DNA of 11,616 nucleotides from Methylococcaceae bacterium NSP1-2 (GTDB lineage Bacteria; Pseudomonadota; Gammaproteobacteria; Methylococcales; Methylomonadaceae), in contig NQJH01000025.1 of assembly GCA_002256685.1 (NCBI GenBank), positions 1 to 11,616 on the forward strand, given 5' to 3'. The notes below the pieces were generated by a model that was not told the origin of the DNA, did not search any database, and was given only the letters and a program-made list of their open reading frames with translations. Shown here piece after piece: positions 5,790 through 11,616 of this stretch. The position numbers were made by a program, and so were the translations under genes. Positions within the stretch are counted from its first letter, which is position 1; every line of letters starts with the position of its first letter.

Positions 5790-8234
5790 CTAGATATGTT
5801 CTTTAATTTTATCAATCCATTGCAACTGAACATTGCTGTCATTAACAACCGCTAGGTGATCATCTATGTCTAATGTAGCAAATATTAAATTAGTCGGATG
5901 TGCTATTTTAGGCCAGTCACGATGTTCAAAAGCAACATCTATTTTTCTCTGCATAAGTAACACCTTGCCATCATAATTAGAGAGTAATTGTTTGTTTCTT
6001 AGCGATTTATAAAACTGATAAATATACTCGTGCTTAAAACTTGCTGGTGGCACAGAATTTGTGTAAGTGTAATACAGCATTTTTATTCGGTCGTAAGTAT
6101 GACCTAGTTGAAATAATGTTCTTTCTGTTGCTGATTTTTTTTCAGTGGGATCAAGTAGAATTAATAGATCAATAGTCATGCCTACTTTTTTAAGTTGCTG
6201 AGCCGTTTCATAAGCAAATCTTGCTCCCATTGAAAAGCCACCAATAATACAACGTTTACCTCTATTAACTCTTAATATTTCTTCCGAAAATTCGCTACAA
6301 ATATTTTCAATAGTTGTTTGTCTATTTGGTATATCGTGATCATAATGGGTATTAATGACATAAAGCTCTTGATCATCAGGTAAATATTTTTTTAACGTAG
6401 TTGCCCCATTCAATATCCAACAAATAGGTACGCCACTACCTTGATTAATTAACGATAGCCATTTTAATGGTTTATCAAAATTATTTGCCTGAATTGCTTG
6501 TGCAAAAAGCTGAGCGGTTTGAGCTTGATACAGGTATCCGTAAGGAATTTCGATATTAAATATTTTTTCTAGCATGACGGTAGCCGTCGTTGCACTTATC
6601 GAATCACCACCTAATTCAAAAAAGCTGTCGTGTATACCTATTTTTTCTTTGTTTAAAATATTACAAAAAATTTTTATAACTTCGGTTTCAAATACATTAG
6701 TGGGTTCAATATAAGGGTGTTCATACTTTTTAATTAAGGTATAGAGTTCTTTTTTATTGACTTTGAAAGAGGGTGATAAGGGAAAGGTAGATAATGCTAT
6801 TATCCTTGTTGGCTGCATATAAAAAGGCAGGTGGTCAGACAAATATTTACTAATATCCTCTTTAGAAAGCAAATTATTTTTAGATATTTCGACAAATAGA
6901 ATGATAGATTTTGTTTCTTCATAATATAAGGCGGTTGAATTAGTGATGCCGTTTAGATCCATAACGACGGAATCGATTTCAGCCAAATCAATTCGTCTGC
7001 CACTTATTTTAACTTGTGCATCTGTTCTTCCTGAAAAAACTAAACTACCGTCTTTAATATAGCCTGTATCACCTGACCAAAATTCACGCTTTCCAGAACT
7101 ATTTATTTTATATTTATCCACCGTGAGTTCAGGCATATTTTTATAACCCAGTGAGAGATAATCACTGGCAATAACCAGCGTACCAATCTCGCCATCTTCC
7201 AGCGTTACGCCTTGATTGTTCTTTATATAAATATCAACATCTTCTACAGGATAGCCATTAGGTATACTATCAGTCACTATTGAGTCTTTAGTTAAAATAT
7301 TTTGCCGTATTAAACCTGTTTCTGAACTTGCAAGACCTGAAACAAAAATACACTTATCAGGAAAATAAGTTTTATATTTTTCAAAGTCCGATTTTAAACA
7401 CACATCTGAACCAATCCGAACTGCCCTTAGGTCGCTATTTTTTAAATCCTCGCCCTTTTTAATTGCATTACATAATTGTCTGAATACTGTTATTACCGAG
7501 GTATAAATGGTTATTTTGTTTTTTTCTAGCCACGTTGGTAACTGACTATAACCATTTTTTTCTATCGAATAATGGTATAAAGCTCCACCATTGAGTAATG
7601 CACTAAGAATATCTCTTAGACCACCAAAATAAGCTGTATTATATAAAAGAGTAGACCTATCCGTGTGGGATAAACTTAAAAGTTTGGTAAATCTATAAGT
7701 ATGGTGCATTAAGCTTTTGTGCGCATGAATAACACCCTTAGATTCTCCTGTTGATCCAGATGTATAAAGAATAACAGCCTCGTTATTTATATCGTCAGAG
7801 AGAGTAAGTTCGCCGCTTTCTTTTTGACACAAATCACTGTATGAAATAATGGTCAGTTCTTTGTTATCAAAAGAAGGTAATTTATTACCTTTTATAATAG
7901 TTTGTATTTCTGCATGGCTAATTAATCTAAGTAAACGATTTTCTGGTGATTTAGTATCAAGTGGTACTGCCACTTTCCCCGCTCTAATAACAGCTAGAAA
8001 GCAAACAATAAATGCCAAACTTTGCTCAAAATAAAGACCAACAAGATTCTCATCGGGTAAATTTTTTTGAATTATCGAAGCAATTAAATCTACTTGAGTG
8101 CTGAGTTGTTTATAGGTTACGGTATTTTCACTGTCAGAATAGGCAATATTATCGGGGAATGCTTTAGCTATATTTGAAAACCGTCCATCAATAGTTTGGG
8201 TAAGAAAACTGTTTTTTATATCATTATCGTTCAT
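5790..8234 (-). CDS. Single-module NRPS-like enzyme: adenylation, carrier and thioesterase domains (A-T-TE)
   Basis: The 814-residue protein has three domains and no condensation domain. Adenylation domain (about 15-505): LYTSGSTGESKG (156-167), SGDTGY with Asp389, GRTDAQVKISGRRIDLAEI (402-420) and the catalytic Lys491 in FKVNKKEL. Carrier domain: FELGGDS (539-545), with Ser545 the phosphopantetheine site. Type I thioesterase (about 596-814): GFSMG with Ser668, Asp695 in LLDP, and His793 in DDH; the Ser-Asp spacing of 27 equals that of the surfactin thioesterase. It should activate a carboxylic acid with ATP, load it on the carrier arm and release it by hydrolysis, esterification or condensation. 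In motif A4 the position of the Asp that holds the alpha-amino group appears to be Phe203, suggesting a non-amino-acid substrate (aryl, keto or fatty acid). A-T-TE enzymes of this build include the ralfuranone and atromentin synthetases. The start has agag about 9 bases upstream. The gene is AT-rich, 47 bases after msrP; likely acquired. Confidence 0.88.
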   Translation of the reverse strand: MNDNDIKNSFLTQTIDGRFSNIAKAFPDNIAYSDSENTVTYKQLSTQVDLIASIIQKNLPDENLVGLYFEQSLAFIVCFLAVIRAGKVAVPLDTKSPENRLLRLISHAEIQTIIKGNKLPSFDNKELTIISYSDLCQKESGELTLSDDINNEAVILYTSGSTGESKGVIHAHKSLMHHTYRFTKLLSLSHTDRSTLLYNTAYFGGLRDILSALLNGGALYHYSIEKNGYSQLPTWLEKNKITIYTSVITVFRQLCNAIKKGEDLKNSDLRAVRIGSDVCLKSDFEKYKTYFPDKCIFVSGLASSETGLIRQNILTKDSIVTDSIPNGYPVEDVDIYIKNNQGVTLEDGEIGTLVIASDYLSLGYKNMPELTVDKYKINSSGKREFWSGDTGYIKDGSLVFSGRTDAQVKISGRRIDLAEIDSVVMDLNGITNSTALYYEETKSIILFVEISKNNLLSKEDISKYLSDHLPFYMQPTRIIALSTFPLSPSFKVNKKELYTLIKKYEHPYIEPTNVFETEVIKIFCNILNKEKIGIHDSFFELGGDSISATTATVMLEKIFNIEIPYGYLYQAQTAQLFAQAIQANNFDKPLKWLSLINQGSGVPICWILNGATTLKKYLPDDQELYVINTHYDHDIPNRQTTIENICSEFSEEILRVNRGKRCIIGGFSMGARFAYETAQQLKKVGMTIDLLILLDPTEKKSATERTLFQLGHTYDRIKMLYYTYTNSVPPASFKHEYIYQFYKSLRNKQLLSNYDGKVLLMQRKIDVAFEHRDWPKIAHPTNLIFATLDIDDHLAVVNDSNVQLQWIDKIKEHI

Positions 8235-8281
8235 GTAAAATTTCTCTGATTATGTCGCTTTATATAATACAAACTTTAAAA

Positions 8282-9214
8282 CTAAAAATTTTTGCTTAAA
8301 TCCATGCCCGCATACAACTGGGCAACTTGGTCGCCGTAGCCATTAAACATCAGCGTAGGGCGTTTGAGAAAATCACCGAGTCGCCGCTCTTTTGCTTGAC
8401 TCCAGCGGGCATGATCGACGGCTGGATTCACATTAGAATAAAAACCGTATTCATTAGGACCGGCTTCCATCCAACTGGACACGGGTTGTTTTTCCACTAA
8501 ACGAATTTTGACAATGGATTTTGCACTTTTAAAGCCGTATTTCCACGGGACGACAATGCGAATGGGTGCGCCGTTTTGATTCGGCAACACTTCGCCATAA
8601 AGCCCAACTGTCAACAAGGTTAAGGGGTGCATGGCTTCATCGATGCGTAAGCCTTCTTTATACGGCCAATTGAGGGTGGCGGATTTTTGCCCCGGCATTT
8701 GTTCGGGGTCGTGTAAGCTGATAAATTCGATAAATTTAGCATTGCCTGTGGGTTCTACTTGTTTGAGCAACTCAGCTAAAGGAAAGCCTATCCACGGTAT
8801 CACCATTGACCACGCTTCGACACAGCGTAAGCGATAAATTCGCTCTTCTAATGGGGCAAGTTTCAGCAGTTCATCAATATCAAACACTTTGGGTTTATTA
8901 ACTTCGCCTTCGACAGTGATCGTCCACGGGCGAGTTTTTAAACTACCCGCATTTTTTGAGGGGTCTTCTTTATCCGTGCCGAATTCGTAGAAATTGTTGT
9001 AAGTCGTTACGTCTTTATAGGGCGTTAATTCATCGGCTAAACTGTCGGTAGATTTTTTAACATTGGCTAATTGTTCACCTGCTAACACGCTGTCAGAGAA
9101 TAAAGCAGTCAACGACGCACCCGCCGCTAACTGCATAAACCGCCGCCTGTTATAAAACAATTCGCGGGGAGTGATTTCTGAGGATTGAATAGGCGGTAGT
9201 TTATAAGTAGTCAT
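8282..9214 (-). CDS. msrP: MsrP, periplasmic molybdopterin-dependent methionine sulfoxide reductase
   Basis: MsrP (formerly YedY) reduces methionine sulfoxide in periplasmic proteins using a molybdopterin cofactor and electrons from MsrQ. The 310-residue product carries a Tat signal (NRRRFMQLAAG, twin Arg at 23-24), so it is exported folded. The block YNNFYEFGTDKEDPSKNAGS, the molybdenum-binding Cys131 in LRCVEAWSMV, PEQMPGQ, DEAMHPLTLLTVGLYG and VPWKYGFKS are near-identical to the E. coli protein, and the C-terminus LYAGMDLSKNF matches the family end. The start at 9214 is preferred over the in-frame ATG at 9274 because it places the Tat motif at the usual distance and the 20 extra residues do not resemble the family; neither start has a clear ribosome binding site. 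Base composition is less AT-rich than the following gene. Its usual partner msrQ is displaced about 3.8 kb downstream. Confidence 0.94.
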   Translation of the reverse strand: MTTYKLPPIQSSEITPRELFYNRRRFMQLAAGASLTALFSDSVLAGEQLANVKKSTDSLADELTPYKDVTTYNNFYEFGTDKEDPSKNAGSLKTRPWTITVEGEVNKPKVFDIDELLKLAPLEERIYRLRCVEAWSMVIPWIGFPLAELLKQVEPTGNAKFIEFISLHDPEQMPGQKSATLNWPYKEGLRIDEAMHPLTLLTVGLYGEVLPNQNGAPIRIVVPWKYGFKSAKSIVKIRLVEKQPVSSWMEAGPNEYGFYSNVNPAVDHARWSQAKERRLGDFLKRPTLMFNGYGDQVAQLYAGMDLSKNF

Positions 9215-9300
9215 GGCATTAGGCTCAATGTCAGTTAAAAAATAATGACTGGGTAGCCATCGTGAATTAAGCATAGGGTACGCATCGCATACCGAATGTA

Positions 9301-9329
9301 ATTAAACAAAATCCAACGTGTATATGCAA
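9301..9329 (-). promoter_or_regulatory. Candidate promoter of msrP
   Basis: On the minus strand TTGCAT (9329-9324) is followed after 17 bp by TTTAAT (9306-9301), matching the -35 consensus at three and the -10 at five of six positions. It would start transcription around 9294, about 80 bases before the msrP start at 9214. Spacing is ideal but the -35 is poor. Confidence 0.35.
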
Positions 9330-9351
9330 CTTCTGTGAATGGTACACAACA

Positions 9352-9426
9352 TTAAGTTAAGCAACAACAGGAGTCCAATAGCTTTAGCTATTGCCGTGAA
9401 AAATAGCTAAAGCGTGTTTAACTTAA
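9352..9426. repeat. Nested hairpin element upstream of msrP
   Basis: An inner perfect 12-bp stem (gctttagctatt at 9381-9392 with 9402-9413) has a 9-base loop. An outer stem pairs 9352-9362 with 9416-9426 (11 bp with one G-T pair). The inner arm lies within a near-palindrome (aatagctttagctatt). It has the look of a small dispersed repeat or structured RNA; there is no T tract. Confidence 0.5.
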
Positions 9427-9455
9427 GGCAGTGATGTGATGCGATCATATTAGTA

Positions 9456-9515
9456 TTTTCTCGTTCCCACGCGCCGCGTTGCCCGTGTGGAACGTAGCGG
9501 AACACGGGTAACAAT
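9456..9515. repeat. Dispersed repeat, copy 2
   Basis: The stretch 9456-9481 matches 4555-4580 at 24 of 26 positions (ttttctcgttcccac, then a ccgcgttg core). It continues into its own hairpin, cccgtgt (9482-9488) with acacggg (9502-9508), extended by flanking pairs. The two copies flank the msrPQ interval about 4.9 kb apart in the same orientation, so recombination between them could delete or duplicate the block. Confidence 0.65.
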
Positions 9516-9522
9516 AGCATCA

Positions 9523-9697
9523 TTACGAAAAGCATCGCATTCCACAAACTCCATGCGGACTTGTATCTACTTGCTGATGGCTCTTTATACGCAGATAATT
9601 TTCTTGCGCTGTTAAGTCTGTTGCTGCCATTACAGAATTAGCCAAAAACAGAATGCCGAAAAAAACCAAAGTCAGATTTTGTTTTAATTATTTTCAC
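9523..9697 (-). pseudogene. Broken small secreted ORF
   Basis: From a GTG at 9697 the minus strand starts VKIIK. Skipping one base in the four-base run at 9682-9685 continues as a convincing signal peptide (QNLTLVFFGILFLANSVMA) with a cleavage site, then about 35 polar residues to a stop at 9523, beside the dispersed repeat. Read without the shift, the frame runs into a short basic tail with no signal-like core. Total about 58 residues. The mature part is not recognised and the gene is probably truncated by the repeat. No good ribosome binding site is seen, so this is a weak call. Confidence 0.3.
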
Positions 9698-9764
9698 CGT
9701 TTCAATACTTACCCGCACGATGTGCTTAACCAAGTCGATGATGTAATACAAATTATCGCTCCAA

Positions 9765-10085
9765 TCATAAACTAGATAAATATTTTTCAATGACCGGCGG
9801 TAGTTTTTTAGGTGATTTAATACGAAGTTGTTTATTGACATTGAACCGACCAAACACCACTTCAATATCATGGTTTGTTACTCCAAATGCACCTGCCAAA
9901 AATCGAACCATGTGATCTGTTGCTTTACCTCCCACAGGTGTCGCAGTAACACTTACTTTAAGTTGATTACCTTTAACCTTGCCAATGGCATCCTGTTTTG
10001 CGCTAGGTTTGCCTAGAATGTTAAGTACTAACGTTTCTCCATCCCATGCACAGAAAGAACTCATTGTTAATCGTTTATTACTCAT
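9765..10085 (-). CDS. DUF167 (YggU-type) family protein
   Basis: The 106-residue product has the hallmark DUF167 pattern: LVLNILGKPSAKQDAI, then LKVSVTATPVGGKATDHMVRFLAGAFGV, then FGRFNVNKQLRIKSPKKLPPVIEKYL, aligning along its length with E. coli YggU. It is a small soluble cytoplasmic alpha/beta protein whose biochemical role is not established. The ATG at 10085 overlaps the stop of the upstream small ORF as ATGA, implying translational coupling; an internal ATG seven codons later is possible but would uncouple it. In many proteobacteria the family is encoded next to yggT, which is not seen here. Confidence 0.9.
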   Translation of the reverse strand: MSNKRLTMSSFCAWDGETLVLNILGKPSAKQDAIGKVKGNQLKVSVTATPVGGKATDHMVRFLAGAFGVTNHDIEVVFGRFNVNKQLRIKSPKKLPPVIEKYLSSL

Positions 10086-10305
10086 CCCATTCCTTCAAAC
10101 TCAATAACCATTTTAAAATCAGTCGGATTATCAACGACGAACGCTGTTACCCCACTTTTCAACTGCATTAATTCATTTACGCTCAACGTTTTAATAATTT
10201 CGCCGTTTTTATGTAATTTCAAAGCGGGTATATCTGCATTCACATTGCCTGAAAAATCACCCAAATAGCAATTAGCCAGAGTGTCGCTAAACGTTGTTTA
10301 TTCAT
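10082..10305 (-). pseudogene. Small secreted protein with signal peptide out of frame by one base
   Basis: The ATG at 10305 opens a frame reading MNKQRLATLWLIAIWVIF, a typical signal peptide, but it stops within 22 codons. The frame that covers 10264-10082 has no ATG and begins abruptly. Adding one T to the five-T run at 10252-10256 joins them into a 74-residue precursor with a clean cleavage site (SGNVNA then DIPAL). The mature part, about 50 residues (LKLHKNGEIIKTLSVNELM ... EFEGMG), is unbroken and ends in an ATGA overlap with the DUF167 gene, so the gene was recently functional or the missing T is a sequence error. A TTG start at 10264 without the signal peptide is the alternative. Family not recognised. 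Confidence 0.6.
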
Positions 10306-10339
10306 CAGTGTTTGGTCTCAATGTTAAATACTTTAATAG

Positions 10340-10412
10340 GTTGGATTACAGCTCTTTCGTAACCCAACAAATACCAGAGAATGTTGGGTTGCCAAAAAGA
10401 CGGCAACCCGAC
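10340..10412. repeat. Overlapping gttggg-type hairpins
   Basis: Three mutually exclusive stems overlap: 10340-10348 with 10360-10368 (one mismatch), aacccaaca (10361-10369) with tgttgggtt (10382-10390), and 10383-10393 with 10402-10412. A related gttgggt/acccaac hairpin lies at 11205-11232, so this is a repeated family. The protease relic begins shortly after it, suggesting the repeat marks the breakpoint. Confidence 0.55.
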
Positions 10413-10424
10413 CTTGTATATTAA

Positions 10425-10619
10425 CCCTGCAACAAAAGCCCAAGAACTTCTATGGCAACACCCCATGTTGCTGGTGTGGTTGCTTTATATTTAGAAAAAC
10501 ACCCTACCGCAACACCTAGTACGGTTCGTAACGCTATTGTTGGTGCAGCGGTAACCAATAAAGTTATTGATGCAGGTACAGGTTCACCAAACCTGTTATT
10601 GCAATCGTTGATTCCTTAA
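10425..10619 (+). pseudogene. C-terminal relic of a subtilisin-like (S8) serine protease
   Basis: From about 10443 the plus strand reads RTSMATPHVAGVVALYLEK, the active-site serine block of subtilases (family pattern GTSMATPHVAG), and continues for 58 codons through a helix-like segment to NLLLQSLIP and a stop at 10617-10619. The first residue of the motif is Arg in place of the near-invariant Gly, exactly where homology begins, so the breakpoint falls inside the motif. There is an in-frame stop at 10422-10424 and no start codon or signal. The catalytic Asp and His regions are absent. It is the tail of a larger exported protease, cut off next to a hairpin repeat, on the strand opposite its neighbours. 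Confidence 0.85.
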
Positions 10620-10667
10620 AAAAAAGAAGCGCGTCATTCGTGTTAGCTCACTCGAACGACGCGCTTC
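10618..10667 (-). terminator. Rho-independent terminator of the 148-residue protein gene
   Basis: Read on the minus strand, a 10-bp GC-rich stem (gaagcgcgtc with gacgcgcttc, 10658-10667 with 10626-10635), extended by four more pairs after a mismatch, is followed directly by eight T. It starts about 28 bases after the stop of the gene at 10696. It lies just after the stop of the plus-strand protease relic, but in that direction no T tract follows the hairpin. Confidence 0.85.
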
Positions 10668-10695
10668 GTATCTCAGAACATGCTATGTAGTGTGT

Positions 10696-11142
10696 TTATG
10701 ATTTAGGTGCGTCCTTGAGTGGACCGCAAAGAACATCGCCTGTCCAATCAAATACAGAATTATAAAAAAGCACCAAGCCATTCAAATGACTATTAAAGCG
10801 AACTAGAAAATCCACAACTTCCTTTTCCGTTTCTGGGGTATGGGTGATTTCACACCCTAAACACATTCTTACATTATGCAGGCGGGTTAACGTGTAAAGC
10901 AGATCCTCTTTGCTCAGTCGTTGGTCTTTAATGTAACCTTCAAAGCCTTTGAGATGATGGGGTAAAGCTTTTGCAGGCATAATATCCACATCAATCTGTC
11001 CCCACGGCATCTTTAAAGTAAAGCCTGCTGCATCATTCTTGTTTGCGTGTTGTTTGTATGACTCAATAAAGTCGATTTCATTAAACAGGCGAGTGCCAAT
11101 CATTGAAGGGTCTGAAATATAAAATGATGCGTTTTTTGGCAT
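10696..11142 (-). CDS. Protein of unknown function, 148 residues
   Basis: No family is recognised. The product has no signal peptide or membrane segment, so it is probably cytoplasmic. Visible features are MPWGQIDVDIMP (45-56), a CxxC pair in RMCLGCEI (about 92-99), a preceding helix-like segment (LSKEDLLYTLTRLHNV), and a further Cys near the end (VLCGPL). The CxxC could bind metal or form a disulfide; this is inference. The start at 11142 has a purine-rich aagag about seven bases upstream. A clear terminator follows. It is separated from hemL by a 96-base gap with hairpins, so it is probably its own transcription unit. Confidence 0.75.
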   Translation of the reverse strand: MPKNASFYISDPSMIGTRLFNEIDFIESYKQHANKNDAAGFTLKMPWGQIDVDIMPAKALPHHLKGFEGYIKDQRLSKEDLLYTLTRLHNVRMCLGCEITHTPETEKEVVDFLVRFNSHLNGLVLFYNSVFDWTGDVLCGPLKDAPKS

Positions 11143-11172
11143 TGTTTTCTCTTAAAAAAGTGGGTGGGTAGA

Positions 11173-11232
11173 GCGATAGCGAAAACTATCGCATGATAAT
11201 TAATGTTGGGTTATGGCTATCGCCGACCCAAC
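11173..11232. repeat. Two hairpins downstream of hemL
   Basis: gcgatag/ctatcgc (11173-11179 with 11186-11192) and gttgggt/acccaac (11205-11211 with 11226-11232) lie between hemL and the next gene. The second belongs to the same family as the repeats at 10340-10412. Neither is followed by a T run on the minus strand, so they are weak as hemL terminators. Confidence 0.5.
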
Positions 11233-11238
11233 TTACAA

Positions 11239-11616
11239 TTATAGACGTTTAAAAACTATTTCAGCAGCGTCTAAGGTTTGCTGTAAATCCGCTTCACTAT
11301 GAGCGGCAGACACAAAACCTGCTTCAAATGCAGACGGTGCGAGATAGACACCTGCGTCTAACATGGCGTGGAAAAAGCGTTTGAAACGCGCTTGGTCGCA
11401 GTGCATGACTTGGGCGAAGCTAGAAATTTGAGTTTCTTCGCTAAAAAATAAGCCGAACATCGCACCAACACGGTTGGTGGTGAAACCAATACCTGCTTGT
11501 TGGGCGCGTTGCGTTAAGCCATCGGTGAGTTGCTGGGTTTTCAGGTTTAAATCCGTATAAAAATCAGGTTGAGCAATCAGTTCTAGGGTTTTTAAACCTG
11601 CCGCCATTGCCACAGG
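11239..11616 (-). CDS. hemL: Glutamate-1-semialdehyde 2,1-aminomutase, C-terminal part (runs off the window)
   Basis: HemL converts glutamate-1-semialdehyde to 5-aminolevulinate, the committed precursor of haem in the C5 pathway, using pyridoxal phosphate in the cytoplasm. The 125 residues present match the end of the E. coli enzyme: PVAMAAG at the window edge, NRVGAMFGLFF, CDQARFKRFFHAMLDAGVYLAPSAFEAGF and SAAHSEADLQQTLDAA. About 70 percent of the protein, including the cofactor-binding Lys, lies beyond the right edge. The reading frame is open to the last base, so the GTG at 11613 is not a start. Confidence 0.95.
   Translation of the reverse strand, partial: PVAMAAGLKTLELIAQPDFYTDLNLKTQQLTDGLTQRAQQAGIGFTTNRVGAMFGLFFSEETQISSFAQVMHCDQARFKRFFHAMLDAGVYLAPSAFEAGFVSAAHSEADLQQTLDAAEIVFKRL

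Noticed and set aside
7849..8034. Plus-strand ORFs antisense to the A-T-TE and msrP genes (also 8631-8837) and to the DUF167 gene (9828-10016)
   Set aside because: All lie entirely opposite strongly supported genes and have no independent evidence.
9215..9274. Upstream start of msrP at 9274
   Set aside because: The 20 extra residues do not resemble MsrP N-termini and would push the Tat motif unusually far from the start; 9214 fits better, though neither has a clear ribosome binding site.
9638..9871. Minus-strand ORF of 77 codons
   Set aside because: Its first half overlaps the well-supported DUF167 gene in another frame, and its second half is explained better by the broken secreted ORF at 9523-9697.
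10626..10667. Hairpin as terminator of the plus-strand protease relic
   Set aside because: On the plus strand the stem is followed by gtatctcag without a T tract, while on the minus strand eight T follow directly, so it serves the minus-strand gene.
1..11616. CRISPR array, tRNA, rRNA, intact insertion sequence or phage genes
   Set aside because: No regularly spaced repeats, no cloverleaf or rRNA-like sequence, and no transposase, integrase or phage protein was found on either strand.

Overview
The window looks like chromosomal DNA of a gammaproteobacterium. HemL, MsrP and MsrQ and the DUF167/YggU protein all read as close relatives of the Escherichia coli proteins. The many AT-rich intergenic hairpins and short dispersed palindromes resemble filamentous sulfur bacteria (Beggiatoa/Thiothrix-like), but that genus-level guess rests on general impression only. 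All complete genes except the first lie on the minus strand.

Positions 1-1308 are a long AT-rich region with no intact gene. It holds a 141-bp near-perfect inverted repeat (98-238), two diverged copies of a leader-like block about 562 bp apart (281-470 and 843-1020), several hairpins, and a tiny ORF with a good ribosome binding site that appears frameshifted. It leads into a 782-residue exported protein with two Ig-like/cadherin-like domains (1309-3657, +), followed by a hairpin and a palindromic repeat.

Positions 3880-9214 (minus strand) hold the periplasmic methionine sulfoxide reductase pair, with the two genes pulled apart. msrP (Tat-exported molybdoenzyme) is at the upstream end and msrQ (membrane haem partner) at the downstream end. 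Between them lie a visibly AT-rich single-module NRPS-like enzyme (adenylation, carrier, thioesterase), a decayed duplicate of the msrQ 5' end, a secreted protein of unknown function, and a patch of dispersed repeat. The msrQ relic shows that this interval grew by duplication and insertion within an msrPQ operon.

Positions 9275-10620 are a debris-rich stretch: nested hairpins, a second copy of the dispersed repeat, a broken secreted ORF, an intact DUF167 gene translationally overlapped (ATGA) by a small secreted-protein gene whose signal peptide is out of frame by one base, and a 58-codon C-terminal relic of a subtilisin-like protease on the plus strand. Positions 10618-11616 hold a clean minus-strand terminator, a 148-residue protein of unknown function, a hairpin repeat, and the C-terminal part of hemL running off the window.

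The most notable points are the A-T-TE enzyme embedded between msrP and msrQ with its duplicated msrQ relic, the replaced substrate-anchoring Asp in its adenylation domain, and three separate signal-peptide ORFs each broken by one base at a homopolymer run. No tRNA, rRNA, CRISPR array or intact transposase was seen.
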